A DNA stretch of 27,383 nucleotides from Flavobacteriales bacterium (GTDB lineage: Bacteria > Bacteroidota > Bacteroidia > Flavobacteriales > PHOS-HE28), in assembly GCA_008016945.1 (NCBI GenBank), contig SSGN01000047.1, positions 1-27,383 on the forward strand, written 5' to 3'. Position 1 is the first letter of the stretch. Every line of letters starts with the position of its first letter. The notes under the pieces were generated by a model that had not been told where the DNA came from, did not search any database, and saw only the letters and a program-made list of their open reading frames with translations. Position numbers and translations under genes: made by a program. Below are positions 15,577-22,918 of this stretch, in pieces.

Positions 15577-15609
15577 ACAGCTGCGCCGGGGAACGGCGCT
15601 TGAAATACC

Positions 15610-16890
15610 ATGGCCGAGATCGTACGTATGCCCAAGTTGAGCGACACCATGACCGAAGGGGTGGTGAGCGCCTGGCACAAGAAGGTGGGGGATGCCGTGA
15701 AGAGCGGCGAGGTGCTCGCGGAGATCGAGACCGATAAGGCCACCATGGAGTTCGAGAGCTTCACCGATGGCGTGCTGCTGCACATCGGCGTGGAGAAAGG
15801 GAAGACCGCACCGGTCGATAGCGTGCTCGCGGTGCTGGGCAAGGCCGGAGAGGACATCACCGCCCTGCTGGCCAGCGAGGCCGCCGCTTCGCCGAAGGTG
15901 GAGGAGAAGCCCAAGGCACAGGAGCACACCAAGGTGCCAGCGCCTGTGGCCCCGGCACCCACTCCTGCCCCGGCTCTCACCCCTGCACCGGCTCCCGCAC
16001 CGGTCGCTCGCGCTCACCAAGCCAAGCCCGCACCGGCCAGCAATGGCCGCGTGAAGGCCAGTCCGCTGGCCAAGCAACTGGCGGAGGAGAAGGGCATCGA
16101 TATCGCCCGGGTGGCCGGGAGTGGACCCGACGGTCGGGTGATCAAGCAGGATATCGAGAATTTCGGTGGTGGCATGTTCGCTGCACCGCAGGTGGAGCGG
16201 TTCGAGGAGGTGCCGGTGAGCCAGATGCGCAAGACCATCGCGCGCCGACTGAGCGAGAGCCTGTTCTCCGCGCCGCACTTCTACCTCACCATGGAGATGG
16301 ATATGGCGCGGGCCATGGGCGTCCGCGAGGCCATCAACAAGCAGGTCGCACCCGACAAGATCTCGTTCAACGACCTGGTGATCAAGGCGTGTGCCGTGGC
16401 GTTGAAGCAACACCCCAAGGTGAACAGCAGCTGGCTCGGCGACCGGATCCGGTACAACGAACACGTGCATATCGGCGTGGCCGTGGCCGTGGATGAAGGA
16501 TTGCTCGTGCCCGTGGTGCGCTTCGCCGATGGCAAACCACTGCGGACCATCGGTGCCGAGGTGCGCGACCTCGCCAAGCGGGCCAAGGAGAAGAAGCTCC
16601 AGCCGCAGGATTGGGAGGGGAACACCTTCACCATCTCCAACCTGGGCATGTTCGGTATCGAGGAGTTCACCGCCATCATCAACCCCCCCGATGCGTGCAT
16701 CCTCGCGGTGGGAGGCATCGTGGAGAAACCCGTGGTGAAGGATGGGGCCATCGTGATCGGACATACCATGAAGGTGACCTTGAGCTGCGATCACCGCGTG
16801 GTCGACGGAGCCACCGGTGCCGCCTTCCTCAACACGGTGAAGGATCTGCTCGAAGAGCCCGCCCTGCTGCTCGGGGCGAACGCCATCTAA
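15610..16890 (+). CDS. pdhC: Pyruvate dehydrogenase E2, dihydrolipoyl acetyltransferase
   Basis: E2 is the core of the pyruvate dehydrogenase complex: its lipoyl arm takes the acetyl group from E1 and transfers it to CoA. The protein has 426 residues. One lipoyl domain (about 2-78) carries the lipoylated Lys43 in ETDKATMEF. An Ala/Pro-rich hinge (about 105-145) follows. The peripheral subunit-binding domain is about 148-185 (VKASPLAKQLAEEKGID, then GSGPDGRVIKQDI). The catalytic acetyltransferase domain fills the rest, with the active-site motif SCDHRVVDGATG (His395, Asp399). It probably shares the pdhA transcript. A branched-chain E2 is less likely because of its pdhA neighbour. The locus in relatives is called pdhC. 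Confidence 0.94.
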   Translation: MAEIVRMPKLSDTMTEGVVSAWHKKVGDAVKSGEVLAEIETDKATMEFESFTDGVLLHIGVEKGKTAPVDSVLAVLGKAGEDITALLASEAAASPKVEEKPKAQEHTKVPAPVAPAPTPAPALTPAPAPAPVARAHQAKPAPASNGRVKASPLAKQLAEEKGIDIARVAGSGPDGRVIKQDIENFGGGMFAAPQVERFEEVPVSQMRKTIARRLSESLFSAPHFYLTMEMDMARAMGVREAINKQVAPDKISFNDLVIKACAVALKQHPKVNSSWLGDRIRYNEHVHIGVAVAVDEGLLVPVVRFADGKPLRTIGAEVRDLAKRAKEKKLQPQDWEGNTFTISNLGMFGIEEFTAIINPPDACILAVGGIVEKPVVKDGAIVIGHTMKVTLSCDHRVVDGATGAAFLNTVKDLLEEPALLLGANAI

Positions 16891-16918
16891 GCACCTCCGT
16901 ACCACCTTCCATGCGTCG

Positions 16919-17680
16919 ATGAGCTGGATCGCCCGCCTTCTCCCCAGCGGCCTTCGTGCGCTGATCAGAAGGCAGGTCCTGGCCGGCGATACGGTGTGTT
17001 GCCCCATCTGCGAGCGTGGGGCCATCGCCTACCTGCCTTCGGGCACTCCACCGCGCCCCCATGTGCTGTGCCCGTTCTGTGGCTCGCGCGAACGTGCGCG
17101 CATGACCTGGCTGTTCCTCCAGGAACGCAAGGTGCTCCGGTCCGGACTGCGTGTCCTGCATGTAGCGCCCGAACGCTGCCTCTCCGAAAGGATCCTCGGC
17201 CTTCCCGGTGTGGCCTATACTGCAGGCGACAAGTTCACGCCGGGATACGATTACCCCGTGGGCACCATCGACCTGGATATCACCGCGATGCCTTTCGCCG
17301 ATGAGGCCTTCGACCTGATCCTGTGCTCCCATGTGCTGGAGCATGTGCCCGATGACCGCACCGCGATGAAGGAGCTGCACCGTGTATTGGCGCCGGGTGG
17401 CACGGCCATCCTCATGGTGCCCATCGCCCCGCATGGAGCCGCTACCGACGAGGACCCCACCGTGGTGGATCCACAAGAGCGTATCCGCCGGTTCGGCCAG
17501 TTCGATCACGTGCGTTACTACGGATGCGACTATGCGGATCGGTTGCGCGCGGCGGGTTTCACCGTGGTGGAGGATCCCATGGCCGACCGGCTTCAGCCCG
17601 AAGCGGTGTTCCGATACGGACTATTGCGGGGCGAAGTGGTGTTCGCCGGTCTGAAATCCGCCAGCACCTCCGCACCGTAG
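16919..17680 (+). CDS. SAM-dependent methyltransferase with N-terminal zinc-ribbon-like motif
   Basis: This is a 253-residue class I methyltransferase with unknown substrate. The N-terminus has two Cys pairs, CPIC (28-31) and CPFCGSRERAR (51-61), which look like a small zinc-binding ribbon. The methyltransferase fold follows: VLHVAPE as the SAM-binding loop (79-85), IDLDITAMPF (117-126), SHVLEHVP (137-144) and LAPGGT (157-162). It lies 28 bases after pdhC on the same strand and may be co-transcribed, though nothing suggests that it acts on the dehydrogenase. The gene ends convergent with an unrecognised membrane protein gene. The methyltransferase class is clear; any finer assignment would be guesswork. 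Confidence 0.85.
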   Translation: MSWIARLLPSGLRALIRRQVLAGDTVCCPICERGAIAYLPSGTPPRPHVLCPFCGSRERARMTWLFLQERKVLRSGLRVLHVAPERCLSERILGLPGVAYTAGDKFTPGYDYPVGTIDLDITAMPFADEAFDLILCSHVLEHVPDDRTAMKELHRVLAPGGTAILMVPIAPHGAATDEDPTVVDPQERIRRFGQFDHVRYYGCDYADRLRAAGFTVVEDPMADRLQPEAVFRYGLLRGEVVFAGLKSASTSAP

Positions 17681-17718
17681 GCCTCCGGACGGCTCCCGCC
17701 AGGTCCGCATGCGATCCG

Positions 17719-19134
17719 CTACCGCACCACACGCAGCGGTGTGCGCGGCAGGTCGAAGTAGGGCGATGGGGTATCCCACGGCAATGGTATCCGCTCCGCG
17801 CGCATCCGTGCTTCCAAGGTCGTATCCATTTCCGCCGCCGTGGCCGTGGTGTCCGACCAGGGAAGGAGGAGGACCGTGGACGAGGTTCCGTCGGTGGCCG
17901 AGAGCAGGACCGTTTCCATGGGCTCCAGGCCGGGGAGCTTCACGGAACCCCAGCGGGGTGTGATGAAGGTGGGGACGTCCTTGACCAACCCCAGGCCGAT
18001 GCCCTGTTCATGCGCCGCGTCGATGCGTGAGCGGATCCATGCCACACGGTCCGCGTAGGTGCCGCTCAGGTCCAGCCAAAGCATGCAGCGCAAAACCAGG
18101 AAAAGACCCAGGGCCTTGTACCATGGACCAAGCCCCGGAACGGGCCGTGCGCCCAGGATGTACGGCACCACCACCGCCCATACCGCGAACGGATGGTCCA
18201 CGAATTCCCGATACACCGAATGCGTGCCATCGGGGAAATAGAACGATTGCAACACATAGAGGACCAACACCCCGCCGAGGAAGGCCGCGAGCGTACGCCA
18301 CGCCCTGACCTGCACCAAGGCCGCCATCAACAGTACGTACAAGAAGACCACATCGGGATATACCGATAGCATGTGTTCCAGGTGGCCGAGCAGCCTGCCC
18401 GGACGGAACACCCAGGTCCACCCCAGCCCCTCGAACCGGATCCACAACGAGGTGATGGCGCGTCGTTCGTAGTCCGATAGCACCACGCTGCGGATGATGA
18501 GGTGCAAGACCAACATCGCCATCGCCAGCCAACGCAGATGCCGCTGGCAATGCACCCCGGCCAGCAGCAGGGCCATGCCGGCCACCAGCATCGCCAGGAA
18601 ATGGCTGGAGAACACCAGGAAGAGCAGCGCGGAGAACCATACACCTTGCAGCGGAGGTGCCAGACGTGTGCTTCTCAGAAGTGCGAGGCAAGCCAACAAC
18701 AGTGGCGCAGCATAGTAGAACTCGAACACGGGGCAGAACACCGCATGGCCCACCCCGATGAACTGGGAGGCCACCACCGCCAGGCCCGCACGGTGGTCCT
18801 GCAACACGTACCGTACGAAGAAGTAGGCCATGCCGGCCACCACAACCCCGCCCAAGGAGTAGAGGGCGATCACCGCTCTCAAGGGCAGGGCCAGCTTGAT
18901 CGCGAGCACCGCCAGGCCTTGCGACAGCGGCATGATCCAGCGGCCATGGCTCACGAAGAACCCGGCATCATCCACCATGCGCACCAGGAAGTACGCGGCA
19001 TCGACCAGGATACGCTCGGAGGCGAAGTGTACCGCGAACCATCCGTTGAACACCAGCAAGGCCCAACACAATGGGTCGATCCACCCCGCGGACCACCCCG
19101 TCCGAGGTGGAGGTGCCATCGCCCGAACCGCCAT
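17719..19134 (-). CDS. Multi-pass membrane protein, unrecognised
   Basis: I do not recognise this family. The chosen start (ATG 19134) gives 471 residues. About ten hydrophobic segments fill the first three quarters (for example WALLVFNGWFAVHF, ALYSLGGVVVAGMAYFFV, FSALLFLVFSSHFLAMLV and FLGGVLVLYVLQSFYF). A soluble domain of about 100 residues follows, ending PLRVVR. The layout is reminiscent of integral-membrane glycosyltransferases or polymer-processing proteins, but I see no diagnostic motif. The frame continues upstream to 19260 over the start of recG, which is unlikely to be used. A TACATTCG element 5 bases before ATG 19134 resembles a -7 box. It is divergent from recG with a 40-base gap. 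Confidence 0.75.
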   Translation of the reverse strand: MAVRAMAPPPRTGWSAGWIDPLCWALLVFNGWFAVHFASERILVDAAYFLVRMVDDAGFFVSHGRWIMPLSQGLAVLAIKLALPLRAVIALYSLGGVVVAGMAYFFVRYVLQDHRAGLAVVASQFIGVGHAVFCPVFEFYYAAPLLLACLALLRSTRLAPPLQGVWFSALLFLVFSSHFLAMLVAGMALLLAGVHCQRHLRWLAMAMLVLHLIIRSVVLSDYERRAITSLWIRFEGLGWTWVFRPGRLLGHLEHMLSVYPDVVFLYVLLMAALVQVRAWRTLAAFLGGVLVLYVLQSFYFPDGTHSVYREFVDHPFAVWAVVVPYILGARPVPGLGPWYKALGLFLVLRCMLWLDLSGTYADRVAWIRSRIDAAHEQGIGLGLVKDVPTFITPRWGSVKLPGLEPMETVLLSATDGTSSTVLLLPWSDTTATAAEMDTTLEARMRAERIPLPWDTPSPYFDLPRTPLRVVR

Positions 19135-19139
19135 GGTGG

Positions 19140-19170
19140 CGAATGTACTCCCCGGGGCATGGTACTTTTC
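19140..19170. promoter_or_regulatory. Overlapping divergent promoter elements (membrane protein / recG)
   Basis: A minus-strand TACATTCG (19147-19140) and a plus-strand TACTTTTC (19163-19170) each match TAnnTTTG at 7 of 8 positions. They end 5 and 4 bases before their respective ATGs. The -33 region of each would overlay the -7 element of the other, so the two promoters may exclude one another. Neither has a clear TTG. Confidence 0.35.
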
Positions 19171-19174
19171 GCCC

Positions 19175-21292
19175 ATGGTCGATCCCTTGGAAACGCCCAT
19201 CGAGTACCTCAAAGGAGTGGGGCCGCAGCGCGGTGCCCTGTTGCGGGAAGAACTGGGCATCGCGACCTTCCGGGACCTGCTTCTCCATTTCCCTTTCCGC
19301 TACGTGGATCGGAGCCGGTTCCATGCTGTTCGTGAGCTGACGGAGGACATGCAGCAGGCTCAATTGCGTGGCGTCCTGGGGCCATTGCGCATGGTGGGCG
19401 AGAAGCAGGGGCGCCGGTTGGTGGCTTCGCTCACCGACAGCACCGGTTCCGTGGACCTCGTATGGTTCAAGGGTGCACGCTGGTTGCAGGCATCCCTCAA
19501 GCCCGGTCACGAATACATCCTCTTCGGTAAGCCGAACACCTTCAAGGGGCGGTTCAATTTCCCACATCCCGAACTGGAGTTGGCGGCCACGTGGGAGCAA
19601 GGCCTGGAGGCCACGTTACAGCCGGTGTACAGCACCACGGAGAAGTTGAATGCGAAGGGCCTCGGTAGCCGGGCGTTGTGGAAGCTGGTGAAGGTGTTGC
19701 TGCCCCAGGTGCAGGGCCACCTCGGGGAGGTGTTGAGCGCTGAACTGGTCGAGTGGTTGGGTGGAATGGACCGCGAACAGGCCTTCCGGCAAGTGCACGC
19801 ACCACAGGATCAGGCCCGGCTGGATGCGGCCTTGCGCCGGTTGAAGTTCGAGGAGCTGTTCTTCATCCAGTTACGGATGCTGGAACAGAAGATCATGCTG
19901 CAACAAAGCCTGCGGGGCAACGTGTTCGCCGAGGTGGGCGATCTTTTTCATCGCTTCTATCGGCAGCATCTGCCGTTCGAGTTGACCGGTGCGCAGAAAC
20001 GTGTGGTGAAGGAGATCCGCAAGGACATGGGAAGCGGCCACCAGATGAACCGTCTCGTGCAGGGCGATGTGGGCAGTGGGAAGACCCTCGTGGGATTGCT
20101 GAGCATGTTGATCGCCCTGGACAATGGTTTCCAAAGCGCGCTGATGGCACCCACGGAGATCCTTGCCCAACAGCACTTCGCCACCATCAGCAAACTGGTC
20201 GAAGGCCTGCCCATCGTGGTGCGTCTGCTCACCGGGAATACGAAGCAGGCCGAGCGCAAGAGCATACTCACCGCGCTACGTATGGGCGAAGTACACCTCA
20301 TCGTAGGCACGCATGCGCTGCTGGAGGACCGTGTCGTCTTCCACCGGCTCGGGCTGGTGGTGATCGACGAGCAGCACCGGTTCGGGGTGGCGCAACGCGC
20401 ACGGCTCTGGGCCAAGAGCGAGGTGCCTCCCCATGTGCTGGTGATGACCGCCACACCCATCCCGCGCACGTTGGCGATGACGTTGTATGGTGATCTGGAC
20501 ACCAGCGTGATCGACGAATTGCCGCCCGGCCGCAAACCGGTGCGCACGGTGCACCGGTACGATAGCGCCCGCAACGCCGTGTTCGGTTTCATGGAGGAGG
20601 AGATCGCCAAGGGACGGCAGGTCTATGTGGTGTACCCGCTCATCGAGGAGGGCGATCCGGAGAAGATGATGGGCGTGGAGCTGAAGGACCTGACCGATGG
20701 CTTCGAGAGCATTTCGCGGCGGTTCCCGCTTCCCACGTACGCGGTGAGCATGGTGCATGGCCGCATGGACCAGGCCACCAAGGACTATGAGATGGCGCGC
20801 TTCAAGAAGGGCGAGACCAACATACTGGTGGCCACCACCGTGATCGAGGTGGGGGTGGACGTGCCCAACGCCAGCCTGATGGTGATCGAGCATGCCGAGC
20901 GCTTCGGCCTGTCGCAGTTGCATCAGTTGCGCGGCCGGGTGGGTCGTGGTGCGGAACAGAGCTTCTGTATCCTGATGACCGGCGATAAGCTGGGGAATGA
21001 CGCACGGGAGCGCATCGGCACCATGGTGCGTACCAACGATGGGTTCGAGATCGCCGAAACGGACCTCCGTTTGCGCGGGCCCGGCGACCTGATGGGCACC
21101 CAGCAGAGCGGGATCCCCGAGCTGCACATCGCCGATCTGGTGGCCGATGTGGCCGTTCTGCAACAAGCTCGGCAGGTGGCCATGCGGTTGTTGGAGAACG
21201 ACCCGGCGCTTGCCGATCCGAAGAACGCCCCCATCGCGGCCGAACTCGCCGAACGCAAGCGTGGCAAGCCGCTCTGGGGCCGGATCAGCTGA
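19175..21292 (+). CDS. recG: ATP-dependent DNA helicase RecG
   Basis: RecG is a superfamily 2 helicase that remodels stalled replication forks and branch-migrates Holliday junctions. The protein has 705 residues, the normal length. The N-terminal wedge domain begins with ETPIEYLKGVGPQRG and FPFRYVDRS. The helicase core has the ATP-binding loop GDVGSGKT (297-304), the DEQH box (398-401, IDEQHRFG), MTATPIPRTLAMTLYGD, and in the second lobe HGRM, VATTVIEVGVDVPNA and QLRGRVGRG. The C-terminal RecG segment includes LRGPGDLMGTQQSG. The frame is open for 93 codons upstream of 19175, antisense to the neighbouring gene, but ATG 19175 (MVDPLETPIEYLKG) fits the family start. Its TGA stop directly abuts the stop of the convergent YhhN-family gene. 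Confidence 0.96.
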   Translation: MVDPLETPIEYLKGVGPQRGALLREELGIATFRDLLLHFPFRYVDRSRFHAVRELTEDMQQAQLRGVLGPLRMVGEKQGRRLVASLTDSTGSVDLVWFKGARWLQASLKPGHEYILFGKPNTFKGRFNFPHPELELAATWEQGLEATLQPVYSTTEKLNAKGLGSRALWKLVKVLLPQVQGHLGEVLSAELVEWLGGMDREQAFRQVHAPQDQARLDAALRRLKFEELFFIQLRMLEQKIMLQQSLRGNVFAEVGDLFHRFYRQHLPFELTGAQKRVVKEIRKDMGSGHQMNRLVQGDVGSGKTLVGLLSMLIALDNGFQSALMAPTEILAQQHFATISKLVEGLPIVVRLLTGNTKQAERKSILTALRMGEVHLIVGTHALLEDRVVFHRLGLVVIDEQHRFGVAQRARLWAKSEVPPHVLVMTATPIPRTLAMTLYGDLDTSVIDELPPGRKPVRTVHRYDSARNAVFGFMEEEIAKGRQVYVVYPLIEEGDPEKMMGVELKDLTDGFESISRRFPLPTYAVSMVHGRMDQATKDYEMARFKKGETNILVATTVIEVGVDVPNASLMVIEHAERFGLSQLHQLRGRVGRGAEQSFCILMTGDKLGNDARERIGTMVRTNDGFEIAETDLRLRGPGDLMGTQQSGIPELHIADLVADVAVLQQARQVAMRLLENDPALADPKNAPIAAELAERKRGKPLWGRIS

Positions 21293-22024
21293 TCACGTGC
21301 TCAACGCGGCACGGCGGCGGATCTCGTCCGGGTCCAGCACGTGGATCAACGCCCCCCACGCGATCAGCAGTTGGGCCATGGCATAGGTGAGCATCACCGC
21401 CCATCGCGCGCTTTCCAAGGGAGAGATGAAGCGGTTGATGGCCAACAGGGTGTCGCTGGTGATGAACAGGAGCGCACCCGCAAGCACCATGAGATAGCTC
21501 CGTAGGTAGGTTCGGCCCAGGCGGAAGGCAGCCGTGGCGCCCATCAGGCCGATCGCCCCGGCATACACGCCCACGGGGATCGCGATCCCTTCATCCACCT
21601 TCGGGAAGAGCATGTCCGCGAAGAAGTACGCGTAGGCCGCCAGGACCACGGCGATCAACGCCGCGATGAGGTCGCCTCGTGAGGGGCCACCATCCATGAT
21701 GTTGTGGATGAAGCCGATGCTGTAGCAGAGCTGTGCCACGAGGAAGGCCGCGAGGCCGATCAGGAAGTTGAACTGGTCCAGGTGCTGGAACATCAATGCC
21801 ACATCACCCACCAGGGAGAAGAACAATCCCGCCTGGATCAGGAGCGTGAAACGGTCGCCTACCCGCCGACTCTTGGAAAAGAACCAGATCGATAGTACGA
21901 TCATCATCATCGGCTTGCACAAGAACACCAGGGCGTGCGAACCGATCAGCTCACCGGTGATCGCGCCCAGGCAGGCCACGACGTATAAGCCCAGGCTAAA
22001 GGTCGTGTTCTTCGCGATGTCCAT
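21293..22024 (-). CDS. YhhN / TMEM86 family membrane protein (lysoplasmalogenase-like)
   Basis: This is a 243-residue integral membrane protein with about eight hydrophobic segments. The family signatures CKPMMM (Lys37-Pro38) and GDVALMF (73-79) are present. Some members of this family (TMEM86B, and bacterial homologues) hydrolyse the vinyl-ether bond of lysoplasmalogens; for most bacterial members the substrate is unproven. I chose ATG 22024 over the upstream 22063, since the family usually starts a few residues before the first membrane span. The stop codon lies directly against the recG stop on the other strand, leaving no intergenic space. It is followed by no same-strand gene; upstream on the same strand is a broken methyltransferase gene. 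Confidence 0.88.
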   Translation of the reverse strand: MDIAKNTTFSLGLYVVACLGAITGELIGSHALVFLCKPMMMIVLSIWFFSKSRRVGDRFTLLIQAGLFFSLVGDVALMFQHLDQFNFLIGLAAFLVAQLCYSIGFIHNIMDGGPSRGDLIAALIAVVLAAYAYFFADMLFPKVDEGIAIPVGVYAGAIGLMGATAAFRLGRTYLRSYLMVLAGALLFITSDTLLAINRFISPLESARWAVMLTYAMAQLLIAWGALIHVLDPDEIRRRAALST

Positions 22025-22137
22025 GGAGCAGCGAGGCGAAGGTATGAAGCGCACAACGTCCAACCCAGTACCCGTTGGGCATCCGTACCATGGTGGCCAC
22101 GGGATGGCCCTGTGCGTGCGTCGGCGGTGATCGGGCC

Positions 22138-22848
22138 TCAGGGCTTCTGTCCGATCACCACGAGCTCATCGGCCAGATTGGGCTTCAGTTTGATCGCCAG
22201 GTTCTTCTTCCAGAACGTGCGGTTCCACTCCGGATGGTTGTTGCGGTGTTCGGCCTTCACGATCTTGAACCCCGTGGCGGTGAACAGTTCCTTGATCTCC
22301 GGCAGGGTGTACTCCTTCACATGCATCCAGTCGTCCCAGATCTGTTGCATGCCCGTACGGTTCCATTCCTTGGCACGTTCCACGAAGATCGGGTTCTCCT
22401 TCGGGGGTACGCGCTCTGAGATGTGCTGGCCATTGAACAACTGCATCACCCGCATGTACGAACCGGCATTCACCGTGGAGAGGAACATGTAGCCTCCACT
22501 GGGCAGCGCATCGTACAGTTTCCGCATGAGGATGTACGGCGAGAACCGGAAGTGGGCGATGCAATGGGCGAGGATGAAACAGTCCACCGGTTCCTCGATC
22601 ACCGAAAGGTCGCCGGTGAAGAACTCCTACAGGTAGATCCGCACGCCGAGTTCCTTCGCCCATGTCATGTTCACCTCCTGTGCCCATGGCGCCTCCACGG
22701 CGATGGACGGCACACCGCGTGCGCGCAGCTGGCGGGAGAGCAAGCCATCTTCCCCGGGCCCCAGTTCGCAGTACATCTTCGCCTTCAAGGCAACGATGTC
22801 GTCCACGCTGTTGCGGATCCGTCGTTGTTCGTAGTCCATTTCGGTCAT
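22138..22848 (-). pseudogene. Class I SAM-dependent methyltransferase interrupted by an in-frame TAG
   Basis: Two open frames on the minus strand, 22630-22848 and 22138-22626, are in the same reading frame and are separated only by one TAG codon at 22627-22629 (codon 74). Read through, they give a 236-codon methyltransferase: SAM-binding loop CELGPGEDGLL (27-37), the acidic residue AVEAPW, then EFFTGDLSV, the motif ILAHCIAHF, and LPSGGYMFLSTVN. A single C-to-T change would turn CAG (Gln) into this TAG. TAG is the ordinary stop of several genes here (Fic, pheT and DUF4956), so recoding is unlikely. It is either a recent nonsense mutation or an assembly error. The downstream half alone lacks the SAM-binding loop. 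The start at ATG 22848 is supported by a perfect -7 element. Confidence 0.85.
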
Positions 22849-22854
22849 GGCTGG

Positions 22855-22862
22855 CAAAAGTA
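22855..22862 (-). promoter_or_regulatory. Predicted -7 element for the broken methyltransferase
   Basis: TACTTTTG on the minus strand is an exact TAnnTTTG match, 6 bases before the ATG at 22848, so transcripts would be leaderless or nearly so. The intact promoter fits with recent inactivation of the gene. Confidence 0.5.
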
Positions 22863-22891
22863 GTGGCTCCGTGCATTCCGGATGGGCGCCT

Positions 22892-22899
22892 TTCCTTTG
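22892..22899 (+). promoter_or_regulatory. Possible -7 element for pheT
   Basis: TTCCTTTG matches TAnnTTTG at 7 of 8 positions and ends 19 bases before the pheT ATG. No convincing -33 element is present. Confidence 0.3.
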
Positions 22900-22918
22900 T
22901 GGCTTCACTCTGATCCCG

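Noticed and set aside
15945..16045. Repetitive CCGGCACC-type tract in pdhC
   Set aside because: This is the normal Ala/Pro-rich hinge of an E2 protein, not a separate repeat element.
14284..17025. 913-codon open frame antisense to pdhA and pdhC
   Set aside because: It has no recognisable domain and is His/Gly/Leu-rich low-complexity sequence. It mirrors the codon bias of well-supported genes on the other strand.
22627..22629. TAG as a reassigned sense codon
   Set aside because: TAG ends several intact genes in this window (Fic, dehydrogenase, DUF4956 and pheT), so genome-wide reassignment does not fit.
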